Shown: in pieces, positions 41,033 to 49,711 of the stretch | Position numbering within the stretch: the first letter of the stretch is position 1 | Layout of the letters: the number at the start of each line of letters is the position of its first letter | Assembly: GCA_910579155.1 (NCBI GenBank) | Contig: CAJTTS010000001.1 | Location: forward strand, 92,469-156,468 | Length of the DNA stretch: 64,000 bases | Direction: 5' to 3' | Origin: an uncultured Oscillospiraceae bacterium | GTDB lineage: Bacteria; Bacillota_A; Clostridia; Oscillospirales; Oscillospiraceae | Program-made: the position numbers and the translations under genes | Notes under the pieces: generated by a model | Told to the model about the DNA's origin: nothing | Seen by the model: the letters and a program-made list of their open reading frames with translations, nothing else | Databases searched by the model: none

Positions 41033-44000
41033 TTACGCGGCAAAGCCGTCGAGGGTAAATTGATTTTCGTCCACGACAGGCTTCTTCGGTTTCTTTTTCT
41101 TCTTTTGTTCTTCCAGCGTCCGTTCCAACAGGCCGTCGTAGGTCTGGCGCTGCACACGGGCGCTCTCAGTTCTGATGGTAGGCGCCTCCAGGGCCGGGGC
41201 TTCCGTCACAGGCTGGGCCGCGGGCCGCGCACGCCGCTCGGGGTTGATGACCGCCATCTTTTTGAACGCGGCGGCGATATCCTCCACATTGTCCTTGATG
41301 CCCAGGGACAGCTCCTTCGCCATCTGGGAGGTCAGGTCGCGCACGTCGCTCATGGCGGCAAGCCCCTCCTCGGACAGGGTGCCCTCGATGATGCCCGCCA
41401 CCGCCAGCTTGGACGCCATCAGCTTCATGGCCTTGGCCTGCATGGTGTCCTTGTAGTACAGCAGATAGACCTCCACCCGGGGCGCGGCCTGGTTGATGCG
41501 CCAGCTCCGGCGCGACGCCTGCCGCAGGGTGAACAGGTTGAATCCCATGCTGTAAAAAATGAGGGTGGTGAAATCATTCAAATCCAGCCCTGTTTCCACA
41601 CATTTTTGATTGGTGATCAGCACCTGAAGCCCTGAGCGCACCCGCTTCTCCACCCATTCCTCCCGCTTGTTTGGCGGGACGGTGGTGGCGAGGATCTCCG
41701 TCCGGTAGCCGGCCTGGGTGAGCAGCTTGAGCAGCTTCTGCTGGGAATCGGTGCGCGTCCAGCTGGTGTAGACCAGCACCCGGCCCCCGGCGGCGACCTT
41801 GTCCCGGACGATTTCCAGCACCTTTTCCTCTTTGGGCAGGATGTCCTCAAAACAGGCCGCGTTGGCGGGCTTCACGATCACATCGCCGTCAATGGGGTGG
41901 ACGATCTCCGGCTGGTCATAGGGCTGATCCGGGTAGACGGTGAGCAGGTTCAAGTAAGCGGACAGCAGCTTATTGGCCGCCTTGCGGTCAGATTTCAACA
42001 CCTTCTGCAAAATGTGCTCCGCGTATTCGTAGCCCTCCCGCACCTTCTCCGGCATATCCAGCGGCACAGGGATCTCCTCATAGTCCGGCAGATCCTTCCC
42101 CATGTCGGACAGGGACAGGAACGCCGTGTACTCCAGCAGGAACCGGGAGTACACCAGCGGCGACACCCCGGGCAGCTTTTTGCTCCTGAGCTTGTGTTTG
42201 ATGGTGCGGCGGTTGGAGTTGTAATCGGACTCCACGATCTCGTAGATGTTCTCCACCACGCCGTACTCCTCATCGAACCAGGCGGGCTTGTTGTAGGGCT
42301 TGTCGTCCTTCCGCATCAGACCGGGCACCAGGCGGTACAACAGGTGGAAAATGCCCGAGCTGTACCCGTTGATGAGGGTGGCGGTCATGCCCACGAACAT
42401 CTTGGACACGCCGTACAGCTCACCCATGGCGTCCCCCTGGCCGCTGGCATTGTTGTATTCGTGGAGCTCGTCACAGAGCAGGCCGTCGATGCGGCCCCGG
42501 TACTTCTTTTTGATGTAGGTGCTCAGCGCGTACCGGCGGCAGGCGCCCTGCACCGGCTCATAGCCGTCCGGGTGTGCCGCGATTTCCTCCAGCCGGGACA
42601 GGATACGCTCATTTTTTGTCCGGCTTTTGTGCTGCGCGGCCATTTCCCGGTACACCCAGCCGTAATCGGTAATCTTGGCCCATTTGATCTGGCGTCCCGG
42701 ATTGATAGCGGACCACAGCTGGCTTCCGCAGCTTTTGCAGATGTGGTTGCCCCGGTGCTCCCGCTGAAAATAGAACTGGTCCGCGTTCACTTCGTATTTT
42801 GTGCCGTCATCGCTGATGGTCATCTGCACCACCTCACCGCAGTCCGGGCAGCGGAAGCCCCCGGCCATGCGGTCATAGGTGACGGCGGGATAGCGCATAT
42901 AGCCATCCCGGGCCTTCTCCTTGCTGAACACGGCGTACACGTTTTTATCGCCGGCCTCATAGGCCCGGTACAGCCGGTCAAAGTCCGTAATGCTCTTGAC
43001 CACCATGGCGAAGGTGTTGGGCAGGGTCTCTCCGATCTCCCGCACCCACTTTTTTGTGACGTGGGACGGGGCCATCACGAGGTTGAAGGTCTTGCTTCTG
43101 GGAGAAAGGGCGGCGTGCATTCCCTGGAGCGCACCCAGGGCGGTAGCGCCGATTTTCGTTTTGCCACTGCCACATTCCGCCACGATCAAGGCGGTTTTTT
43201 TACGCTTCAACTGACGCTTGACGGCCTCCGCCACCGCCAGCTGGGCGTCATACAGGGAATAGCCCGCGTTGGCCTGGATGGTGTCGTTTACCGCCAGCAC
43301 CTCCTCGGACAGCGGCTCCGCTGCCGGGTCGAACAGGGGCTTGAACTGCCCCCGGATGCGCTGGGCCACGGTGGCGCCAAAGGTGTTGAGGTAGCCGGTG
43401 ACGTTCTCCACGCCGTCGAAGCCGTCCGGCTGGCCGGGCACAGTGCCAGGGATGGCGATGGCCCCGCTTTTCAGGCCGTCCTCCAAAATTTCCACCATGT
43501 TGGCATCCTCCGGCTTCAGGTTCAGCACATAGGCGTCCAGCTTCTCCTTCAGCGAGAACACCTCCAGCTGCCGCAGGTCTCCACGGGCGATCAGTGTGTC
43601 CAGCACATAGTCCCGGAACTCGGGGATGAGGGGCGCGGCGGTCTTGCTGTCCAGCTCACGAAACAGGCTGTTCCGGTCTCCGGCGGGACAGAACAGGTAG
43701 CACTTCCGGGGCTGGATCTCCTGCTGGGTTCCGGCTTCCGCTTCACTGTCCTCCCCATCGTCCTGGGGCTCGGCGGTGAGGGCGTCGTCGCCGGCCATCA
43801 GCGTGGCGGTGGCATAAACACCGTCGTGGGCCAGCTGCCGCCGGTACTTCTTCGGGATGCTCTTCAGATTCCGCTTTTTGTCGTTCTGCACGGTCTCAAT
43901 GGTGGCCCCGCCGTAGATGGCGTCCGCCATGGCCCGCACCATCTCCGGGTAGCCGCCGAAGCGGATGGCGGTGATGGTGCTGCTCCCTCCGGCGCTTTCC

Positions 44001-44083
44001 ACCATAATGGTGTCGGCGTATGCGGTGAGCCGGACATTTGATTTGGGATCGAAATAGGATAGCTCAATCAATCTGCTTGACAT
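41033..44083 (-). CDS. SNF2-type superfamily 2 helicase
   Basis: 1016 residues. An N-terminal extension (about 1-265) precedes Walker A AECGSGKTKIG (303-313), a CPDCGEV/CKSCGSQ zinc pair inserted in the helicase domain, the DEAH-type box CDELHE, motif III-like GMTATLING, and the C-terminal lobe with VLVYTSWTRTD, TNQKCVETGLDLNDF and motif VI QASRRSWRINQ. First gene of operon 2 behind leader copy 2. Probably remodels or unwinds element DNA during replication. Confidence 0.85.
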   Translation of the reverse strand: MSSRLIELSYFDPKSNVRLTAYADTIMVESAGGSSTITAIRFGGYPEMVRAMADAIYGGATIETVQNDKKRNLKSIPKKYRRQLAHDGVYATATLMAGDDALTAEPQDDGEDSEAEAGTQQEIQPRKCYLFCPAGDRNSLFRELDSKTAAPLIPEFRDYVLDTLIARGDLRQLEVFSLKEKLDAYVLNLKPEDANMVEILEDGLKSGAIAIPGTVPGQPDGFDGVENVTGYLNTFGATVAQRIRGQFKPLFDPAAEPLSEEVLAVNDTIQANAGYSLYDAQLAVAEAVKRQLKRKKTALIVAECGSGKTKIGATALGALQGMHAALSPRSKTFNLVMAPSHVTKKWVREIGETLPNTFAMVVKSITDFDRLYRAYEAGDKNVYAVFSKEKARDGYMRYPAVTYDRMAGGFRCPDCGEVVQMTISDDGTKYEVNADQFYFQREHRGNHICKSCGSQLWSAINPGRQIKWAKITDYGWVYREMAAQHKSRTKNERILSRLEEIAAHPDGYEPVQGACRRYALSTYIKKKYRGRIDGLLCDELHEYNNASGQGDAMGELYGVSKMFVGMTATLINGYSSGIFHLLYRLVPGLMRKDDKPYNKPAWFDEEYGVVENIYEIVESDYNSNRRTIKHKLRSKKLPGVSPLVYSRFLLEYTAFLSLSDMGKDLPDYEEIPVPLDMPEKVREGYEYAEHILQKVLKSDRKAANKLLSAYLNLLTVYPDQPYDQPEIVHPIDGDVIVKPANAACFEDILPKEEKVLEIVRDKVAAGGRVLVYTSWTRTDSQQKLLKLLTQAGYRTEILATTVPPNKREEWVEKRVRSGLQVLITNQKCVETGLDLNDFTTLIFYSMGFNLFTLRQASRRSWRINQAAPRVEVYLLYYKDTMQAKAMKLMASKLAVAGIIEGTLSEEGLAAMSDVRDLTSQMAKELSLGIKDNVEDIAAAFKKMAVINPERRARPAAQPVTEAPALEAPTIRTESARVQRQTYDGLLERTLEEQKKKKKPKKPVVDENQFTLDGFAA

Positions 44084-44109
44084 TCATCTGCGCACTTCCC
44101 TTCTGGACG

Positions 44110-44321
44110 CAAAAAAAGACCGTGACTACCCTGCTGGGCAATTCACAGTCTTCATGGTCCGTATTTTGTTCTTCCAGGCCGCTTTAGTCCGGCGGAGGGC
44201 AGACTTCACCCCTTTCCACGCCAGTCCTCCCTCGCTTACTCCGCCCTAACTTACTCCGCCCTGAAATACAGGTTCATTGTACCATGCCGGGGCGCGGGCG
44301 GATAGGTGGAGGGGTTCCACC
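44110..44321 (-). repeat. Leader repeat, copy 2 (promoter-leader of operon 2)
   Basis: Near-duplicate of 27433-27646 in the same orientation, upstream of the helicase operon. It has the palindrome (GGTGGA at 44305, TCCACC at 44316), the -10 TACAAT (44281-44276, minus), the tandem AGGGCGGAGTAAG repeat and a terminator hairpin. Similarity to copy 1 stops right after the palindrome, which marks the edge of the functional unit. Confidence 0.85.
44111..44151 (-). terminator. Leader terminator (attenuator) of the helicase operon
   Basis: Minus-strand arms 44151-44136 and 44131-44117 pair with one bulge and are followed by seven U residues. The arms differ from copy 1 but still pair, with exchanges between G-U and Watson-Crick pairs, which supports selection on the RNA fold. 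Confidence 0.8.
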
Positions 44322-44351
44322 TTTTGTAGGATGAGCATATGCGGGCTGCTG

Positions 44352-44380
44352 TTGCAAAAAAAGAGGATTTATACTATAAT
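44352..44380 (+). promoter_or_regulatory. Promoter of the SAM methyltransferase gene
   Basis: The -35 TTGCAA (44352-44357) and -10 TATAAT (44375-44380) are separated by 17 bp. It lies inside the longest open frame, which argues for a start codon downstream of it. Confidence 0.7.
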
Positions 44381-44419
44381 GCTTTAGCTCGATATCTTTT
44401 GCCCATGGAGGTGCCGGAA

Positions 44420-45172
44420 TTGAGTGGACTGGGACAAAATTATTATGGCAGCTTGTGTGCTGAGATGTATGATATCCTGCACAGGACAGCCCCAGCGGAT
44501 GAACTTGCGTTTTACCTCTCCTATGCGGAAAAGGGGCAGAAGATTCTGGAGCCCTTATGCGGAAACGGCCGCTTCCTTGTGCCGTTCCTGGAACAGGGCT
44601 TTGATATCACCGGACTTGACCTGTCCGAGGAGATGCTGGCTAAGCTGAGACAGAGAGCTCCTGGCGCACAGGCTTTCCGGGCGGACATTACCACGTATTC
44701 GGGCCGGGAGACCTATGATTACATTTTCGTCCCATCCTGCTCCATATCCCTGTTCACCGATATCAAGCAGTGCAAACAAGTCCTGCGCAAATTGAACGCG
44801 CTGCTGGCAAAGGGCGGCAGGCTGGTTTTTTCTGTGGATACCATCGCAAGCAGGTGTACGGATGACGGCGATTATCAGACCACGGCTTCGGTAAAAACGC
44901 GGGAGGGCTTTGACCTGATCTTAAAGAGCAAAAACCATTATGATGAGCGCAGCCAAACGCAATTTTCGCCGGGGATCTATGAACTGTATCGGGAGGGGGA
45001 GCTCCTGAGCCAGGAACGGATGGATTTTCAGACCCATCTGTACCAAGCTGGAGAAATGGAACAGTACCTGCGGGAAAGCGGTTTTTCCGCTGTGCTGTCG
45101 TATTCCTCCTACCATAAAACGCCCGTGTCCGGCGACGATTATGAGATACTGCTATATGAATGCAGCCTCTGA
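44420..45172 (+). CDS. Class I SAM-dependent methyltransferase
   Basis: 250 residues from a TTG at 44420, six bases after GGAGGTG and downstream of a good promoter; ATGs at 44339 and 44405 are in frame but lack a site or lie upstream of the promoter. Motif I ILEPLCGNGRFLVPFLEQGF, then FDITGLDLSEEML and the acidic YDYIFVPSCSISLF. Resembles small-molecule methyltransferases. Cargo gene on the plus strand with its own terminator; the substrate is unknown. Confidence 0.82.
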   Translation: MSGLGQNYYGSLCAEMYDILHRTAPADELAFYLSYAEKGQKILEPLCGNGRFLVPFLEQGFDITGLDLSEEMLAKLRQRAPGAQAFRADITTYSGRETYDYIFVPSCSISLFTDIKQCKQVLRKLNALLAKGGRLVFSVDTIASRCTDDGDYQTTASVKTREGFDLILKSKNHYDERSQTQFSPGIYELYREGELLSQERMDFQTHLYQAGEMEQYLRESGFSAVLSYSSYHKTPVSGDDYEILLYECSL

Positions 45173-45203
45173 TACCTGAAAACTGCCCGCTTTCAAAATG
45201 GGA

Positions 45204-45249
45204 AACGGTTCTGCACTTCAAAAAACAGGAAGCGCGGAACCGTTCTTTT
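45204..45249 (+). terminator. Rho-independent terminator after the methyltransferase
   Basis: Arms 45204-45218 and 45230-45244 pair at 14 of 15 positions (one G-U included) and are followed by CTTTTT. Confidence 0.85.
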
Positions 45250-45285
45250 TCCCCTGATAAGCGGAAGGCTTTCACCATGGCGGCG

Positions 45286-46149
45286 CTATTTCCAGAACCC
45301 GATGAACTCTGTCCCGGTATCCGGAACCAGGGAGATCATATGCTCCGGCGATCCCTGGGGTTCGCTGTCCTCTCCCATCATTTTCAAAAGGATGCCCAGT
45401 CCGTCGTGCAGCCCCGCCTGTTCCTGGGCGTTGTAGGCCGCGGCATACATGGGGGCATACTTCCAGATGGCGTTCATCAGCTCCGGCCTGCGGATCAGGC
45501 CCGTTTCCAACCACTCAGGGCGCACCTTCAGCAGCTCAAAAATCGCGGTACAGCTGGCCCTTTCTTCAAAAAACAGGTAACTCAGCTCCACATCATCGGC
45601 TTTGCTGTGGATCAATTTCTTCCCGGCCTGGACTATGCCGTCTGAAAATTCCGTAGTCCAAACCGGGTGGCAGACCGCTAAAGCAGTTTTGCATTGGCTG
45701 GTTTCCAGCCAGTATACCCCATTGTCCAGCACCCTGTACCGAAGTGTCCACCCCCAGGGGGTGTAGGGCGGCACAGGGAATGAGCCGAAGTATGTGGGAC
45801 ACAGCTCCATGCCCTCCATGGCGGCATCAGCCAGCGACCAGCCCTCAAGGGGTGGGCTGCCATGGCGGGATTGGTTTTTGCACAGCTCGTATAGGATGGC
45901 CGTCCACCCACCCTCATCCGGCGGGTCGATGGCGTACAGCAGGCCGGGTATGCCGTCCAAGGCCGTGCCCAGGGCGAGGGCTTCCCGGGAGATGGGCGCG
46001 TCCGGCAAGACCAGGTAGTATTCGCTGCAAGGGTATGCGCTGTCCGGGTCTGGCTGGACGGTGAGGGAGTAGACGCCGGGGCATAATTCCTCCCAGCCTG
46101 TGACCTCGCCCAATTCGTATCGCAATGCTGACAGAAGTTCTTCGTCCAT
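45286..46149 (-). CDS. Cargo protein of unknown function
   Basis: 287 residues from an ATG at 46149 (AGAGAGA upstream; an ATG ten codons earlier is in frame). Acidic, soluble, Trp-rich (GWTLRYRVLDNGVYWLETSQ, PVWTTEFSDGIVQAGKK). It appears to be a single domain; I do not recognise the family. Transcribed toward the methyltransferase terminator, so the two genes converge. Confidence 0.65.
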   Translation of the reverse strand: MDEELLSALRYELGEVTGWEELCPGVYSLTVQPDPDSAYPCSEYYLVLPDAPISREALALGTALDGIPGLLYAIDPPDEGGWTAILYELCKNQSRHGSPPLEGWSLADAAMEGMELCPTYFGSFPVPPYTPWGWTLRYRVLDNGVYWLETSQCKTALAVCHPVWTTEFSDGIVQAGKKLIHSKADDVELSYLFFEERASCTAIFELLKVRPEWLETGLIRRPELMNAIWKYAPMYAAAYNAQEQAGLHDGLGILLKMMGEDSEPQGSPEHMISLVPDTGTEFIGFWK

Positions 46150-46261
46150 TTCATTCTCTCTCTTTCTCGCTGCTCGCAATAATTAGTCATCTTTGGGATA
46201 ATCCTATCAAAAAATATATGCTACTGTCAATACCAAAGTAGTCATGTTAAGGATAGGATGA

Positions 46262-46519
46262 ATGTGGATGAAATTATTGGCTATGGACGGGAAATGCAAT
46301 GCCTGTGGGGATCGAGTTCGTCTGGCACGGGAAAAAACAGGGCTTTCTCAAGAGGCACTAGCGGCAAAGGTGCAGTTAAAAGGGCATTCACTGACACAAA
46401 AAGCAGTCAGTCGGATTGAAACTGGAGTCCGTGTTGTGCCGGATTACGAAATACCATTGTTGGCAGAAGCATTGGGAGTTGATCCATTGTGGCTTCTGGG
46501 CCTTTCCGATATACCATAA
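46262..46519 (+). CDS. XRE-family helix-turn-helix regulator
   Basis: 85 residues. RVRLAREKTGLSQEALAAKV and KAVSRIETGVRVVPDYEI form a Cro/CI-type helix-turn-helix, and the end LGVDPLWLLG is typical of small single-domain repressors. The first 18 residues (before GDRVRL) do not match the family, and the ATG at 46258 in another frame has a similar site, so the exact start is uncertain. Directly upstream of the WYL regulator gene. Confidence 0.75.
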   Translation: MWMKLLAMDGKCNACGDRVRLAREKTGLSQEALAAKVQLKGHSLTQKAVSRIETGVRVVPDYEIPLLAEALGVDPLWLLGLSDIP

Positions 46520-46529
46520 AACAGCGGCT

Positions 46530-47424
46530 ATGAAAATCGACCGCCTGATGGGGATCGTCACGATCCTGCTGCAACAGGGCAAAGTTACTGCGCCGGAGCT
46601 GGCCCGGCGCTTCGAGGTGTCCCGGCGCACCATCAACCGGGACATCGAGGACATCTGCCGGGCGGGCATCCCCTTGGTCACCATCCGGGGCTATGGGGGC
46701 GGCGTGTCCATCGCGGAGGGGTTCACCCTGAACCGGGCGCTGCTCACCAGGGACGAGCTCCAGGCGATCCTCTCCGGGGTGAAAGGGCTGGACAGTGTAT
46801 GGGACGCGCCCCGGTTCCCCGCGCTGGCCGAAAAGCTGTCCGGCGGACTCCCTGACGATATCCTCATCGACCTGGCCTCCTATTACCAGGAGCCGCTGAC
46901 GCAAAAAATCGCCGTCATCCGAACGGCCATCCGGGACAGGCGGCTCCTCTCATTTGACTACTACTACGAAAAGGGCGAGTGCCGCCGCACCATGGAGCCC
47001 TATAAGCTGGTATATCAGTGGTCTGCCTGGTATGTGTGGGGCTGGTGCCTGGACCGTGAAGCGTTTCGCCTGTTCAAGCTGAACCGACTCTGGGAGCTGG
47101 AACTGGGGGCGGGGCCCTTTGCGGCCCGGGAGCTCCCCCCCGGAGGAGATGGACTTTGACCGCCGCTTTTCCGCCGGGGCATACCGCCTCAAGGCCTTGT
47201 TTGATAAGGGCGAGAAGTACCGGCTCATTGAGGAATACGGCCCAGAATGTTACCGGGAAACCCCGGATGGGCTGCTACTGGAGCGGGAGTTCGCCAGCCG
47301 ATCCAATATGCGGGAATGGGTGCTCAGCTTTGGGGGGCGGGCGGAGGTGCTGGAGCCGGATGAACTGCGGACGGATCTGCTGCGGCAGGCGGAGGCCATG
47401 CTGAAAAAATACCGAGGGACATGA
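46530..47424 (+). pseudogene. WYL-domain transcriptional regulator, split by a frameshift
   Basis: The frame from ATG 46530 encodes a DeoR-type helix-turn-helix (TAPELARRFEVSRRTINRD) and the WYL domain up to FAARELPP near 47140. It then shifts at a run of seven C (47135-47141) and stops at 47159, while the rest of the domain (EEMDFDRRFSAGAYRLKALF onward) continues in the next frame to 47424. Removing one C restores one protein of about 298 residues. Either a true phase change, slippage at the C-run, or a sequence error. Confidence 0.8.
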
Positions 47425-47478
47425 CATACTGATGTCGTGTCCCTTTTGGTACAATAGGCGCAGAAAGGGGAGATTGCC

Positions 47479-47751
47479 ATGATCGAATCAAGGTGCGGCC
47501 TGCTGTGCGCCCAGTGTGCCTACCGGGAGCAGATGAACTGCCCCGGCTGCGTACATATGGACAAGCCCTTCTGGGGGGACAGCTGCCCGGTAAAAGCCTG
47601 CTGCGAGGGCAAAGGGCACCGCCACTGTGGGGAATGCGGGGAATTTCCCTGCGGGCTGCTCCATCAGTTTGCCTATGATGAGAAGCAGGGGGACGGCGGC
47701 AAACGCATTGAGCAGTGCAGATGCTGGAGCGGGGAGACCTCCGCAGTCTAA
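47479..47751 (+). CDS. DUF3795 cysteine-rich protein
   Basis: 90 residues with many cysteines in CGLLCAQCAYREQMNCPGC, CPVKACCEGKGHRHCGEC and EFPCGLLHQFAYD, the DUF3795 pattern (metal-binding, unknown function, common in Clostridia and archaea). The ATG at 47479 follows AAAGGGGAG. Ends at a shared bidirectional terminator. Confidence 0.85.
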   Translation: MIESRCGLLCAQCAYREQMNCPGCVHMDKPFWGDSCPVKACCEGKGHRHCGECGEFPCGLLHQFAYDEKQGDGGKRIEQCRCWSGETSAV

Positions 47752-47754
47752 AGG

Positions 47755-47796
47755 AAAAGGCCCGGACCGTCAAAAACTGACGATCCGGGCCCTTTT
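47755..47796. terminator. Bidirectional Rho-independent terminator
   Basis: A long stem (47755-47772 paired with 47778-47796, one mismatch) is flanked by T-rich tails on both strands. It ends the plus-strand cargo genes and the minus-strand conjugation operon. Confidence 0.88.
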
Positions 47797-47799
47797 CTG

Positions 47800-49149
47800 T
47801 CACCACTTGCTCAAAATTTTGCCGTACATCTGCCGCTTGTCCCGCTCAAACCGCTGCACCACCAGCGTGACGTGATCCCCGGACTGGAACTCGGAGTCCT
47901 CATGCTGGTAGGAGTAGTTGCACATACACACCGTGCCGTCGGGCAGATTGCAGAACACCCCGCCGCCGTACTTCCCGGCGATCACCGCGTACCGGCGGCT
48001 GCCCACGGGATGGCGCTGCTCCGCGCCCTCGAAGGGGTTGGCCTCCGTCTCCTTCACCGAGATCAGCAAATTCCGCTGGGCGGCGTCATAGCCCTTCACG
48101 ATGCAGTCCAGCTCATCGCCGGGATGGTACTCCGCCCGAAGATCGGCGATGGCGGTGTAGCTCAGATCACGCTGGGTGAGATCCACGTCATGGCCGTAGC
48201 ACTCCGCCAGACAGCGGCGCGGCCCCACCGCCAGCAGGCGGCACTTCACCCGGGAACCCTCCCGGCACAGGTCGGGCCGGTGGGCAAAGAAATACCGCTG
48301 GGCACGGGATGCCTGCCGCCGGGACGCGATGGCGTAGCCCCCCTCGCGATCCACCTTGGTGATGATGAAGTCGATGCTGGCGCCCATCATGTTCTGAAGG
48401 ACGTAGTCCGGGCGGGCCTCCCCCATCCACATCTCGGTGCCGGGGATGTAAACCGGCACCCGGTAGACCAGCACCATCACGCAGTACATGGTGCGCCGTT
48501 CCACCCGGCCGGTCTCCCGGTTTCGCACATTCATGGAGTGGGGATCCGCGCCGATGACCGTGCCGGACAGGGCACTGTGGCCGCGGAAGGAGGCATAGAT
48601 GGAGTTCCACGCCTGCCGTTCCTCCTGGGAAAGCCCCCGATCCAGCTCGTGGAAGTCCAGGGCGAAGAAGCTCTGGCGCTCCGTCAGGGACGGCACAGGG
48701 GGGGCATCCCCGTCCGGCGGCTCCGGGGGCGGGGCATCGTCCCCGGCCTGGGCAGAAACGGCGCGGGTGGACGGATCATCCTCCGTCGGCTTACCCCCAT
48801 CGGGCCCCGGTTCCTGCGTGTCCAAAGGCTGCCCATCCCCCGGTGCGGTGTCGGGCGGCTCCATGGGGGGAGCTTCCTCCGGGCCGCTGTCCGGCGGGCC
48901 CGGGGGTGTGGCCGCGTCCACCGCCATCACCTCCTCGGCCTTTCCATCGCCGTCCCTCGGCAGGTCGGGGACATCGCCGGACACAGCATTGCCCGGTTCC
49001 CCAAACTCCGGGGGCGGGCTGCCATCGGGCGCGCCCATGTCCTTGGGCAGTTCCCCCGGTGGGGCGGTGGCTTCCTCCCCGGCTTGCTCCACCGTCATGG
49101 CGGCAGTCTGCTCGGGTTCCTCTGCGGGATTGACTTTCTTTTTAGGCAT
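47800..49149 (-). CDS. S1-domain RNA-binding protein with Pro-rich N-terminus
   Basis: 449 residues from the ATG at 49149 (GGAGG eight bases upstream; the TTG five codons earlier sits on that site). Residues 1-150 are low-complexity Pro/Glu/Asp/Gly. The C-terminal 300 residues resemble ribosomal protein S1 repeats (YHPGDELDCIVKGYDAAQRN, FQSGDHVTLVVQRFERD, and GYAIASRRQASRAQRYFF). Last gene of the conjugation block. May bind element mRNA or plasmid-type RNA; function unproven. Confidence 0.78.
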   Translation of the reverse strand: MPKKKVNPAEEPEQTAAMTVEQAGEEATAPPGELPKDMGAPDGSPPPEFGEPGNAVSGDVPDLPRDGDGKAEEVMAVDAATPPGPPDSGPEEAPPMEPPDTAPGDGQPLDTQEPGPDGGKPTEDDPSTRAVSAQAGDDAPPPEPPDGDAPPVPSLTERQSFFALDFHELDRGLSQEERQAWNSIYASFRGHSALSGTVIGADPHSMNVRNRETGRVERRTMYCVMVLVYRVPVYIPGTEMWMGEARPDYVLQNMMGASIDFIITKVDREGGYAIASRRQASRAQRYFFAHRPDLCREGSRVKCRLLAVGPRRCLAECYGHDVDLTQRDLSYTAIADLRAEYHPGDELDCIVKGYDAAQRNLLISVKETEANPFEGAEQRHPVGSRRYAVIAGKYGGGVFCNLPDGTVCMCNYSYQHEDSEFQSGDHVTLVVQRFERDKRQMYGKILSKW

Positions 49150-49175
49150 ACTGATTTCCTCCAAAAATTTATTTT

Positions 49176-49706
49176 TTACGGCCCGTTAGAGCCATAAAAG
49201 CGATGTGTCCCGTCCGGCTGACGGGCGGCAAAAAAGTGCTTGGGCGGCAGCATCAGCCCTTTGGGTGGCTCGCCGCTGTCTGCAATCCAAACGATGCGCT
49301 CCGCCTTACCCCGCTCCAGCAGTTCGGCGGGCGCGGCGTCCAGCGAGGCCACAGTGAAGGGCCGGATCCCATCATCCCCGTAGGCAAAGCACAGCTGCCG
49401 GGGCGGCTCCCGGCTGGCGCTGAACTCCTGGGGCTTGCCCCCGGTGAGCTCGATCATCACGTCAATGGCCTCCAGGCGGCGGGCGTCCGGCTGGGCATTG
49501 GACAGCCAAACCAGCCCATCGTCCAGTCGAACATCGGCGGTGCCCGCACGCAGCTGCCGAAGCATGGCGTCCATGCGGGCCTGGGTGACTTCAAAGCCGT
49601 CCTGCTGGAACCGTCCCCGCACCAGGGCATGGAGCTGCCGCCGCCGGACACAGTTCAGCTTTTTCAGCGTGTCCAGGATAAATTTCTGCTGTATGGACAA
49701 AAACAT
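49176..49706 (-). CDS. DUF5697-like ICE protein
   Basis: 176 residues from the ATG at 49706 (GGGAGGTG upstream). FLSIQQKFILDTLKKLNCVR and RRQLHALVRGRFQQDGFEV suggest a winged-helix start as in DUF5697, a family typical of these elements. The C-terminal part (QLCFAYGDDGIRPFTVA, RIVWIADSGEPPKGLML) is a separate small domain. Directly downstream of repA. Confidence 0.72.
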   Translation of the reverse strand: MFLSIQQKFILDTLKKLNCVRRRQLHALVRGRFQQDGFEVTQARMDAMLRQLRAGTADVRLDDGLVWLSNAQPDARRLEAIDVMIELTGGKPQEFSASREPPRQLCFAYGDDGIRPFTVASLDAAPAELLERGKAERIVWIADSGEPPKGLMLPPKHFFAARQPDGTHRFYGSNGP

Positions 49707-49711
49707 GGCCG

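Larger units (their letters stand above)
44084..44419. other. Divergent intergenic region between helicase operon and methyltransferase gene
   Basis: 336 bp before the chosen methyltransferase start. It holds leader copy 2 (minus) and, at 44352-44380, a plus-strand promoter. An open frame starting at ATG 44339 reads into the methyltransferase, but it would begin upstream of that promoter. Confidence 0.7.

Noticed and set aside
39228..41063. Open frame on the plus strand opposite the second clamp
   Set aside because: Arg/His/Gln-rich shadow; the clamp on the minus strand is coupled to its neighbours.
41897..44041. 714-codon open frame on the plus strand opposite the helicase
   Set aside because: The minus strand encodes a helicase with all motifs; the plus frame has no motif and no ribosome site.
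46258..46422. Alternative frame from ATG 46258 before the XRE gene
   Set aside because: It runs about 53 codons to a stop with no family match, while the other frame holds the helix-turn-helix; kept only as doubt about the start.
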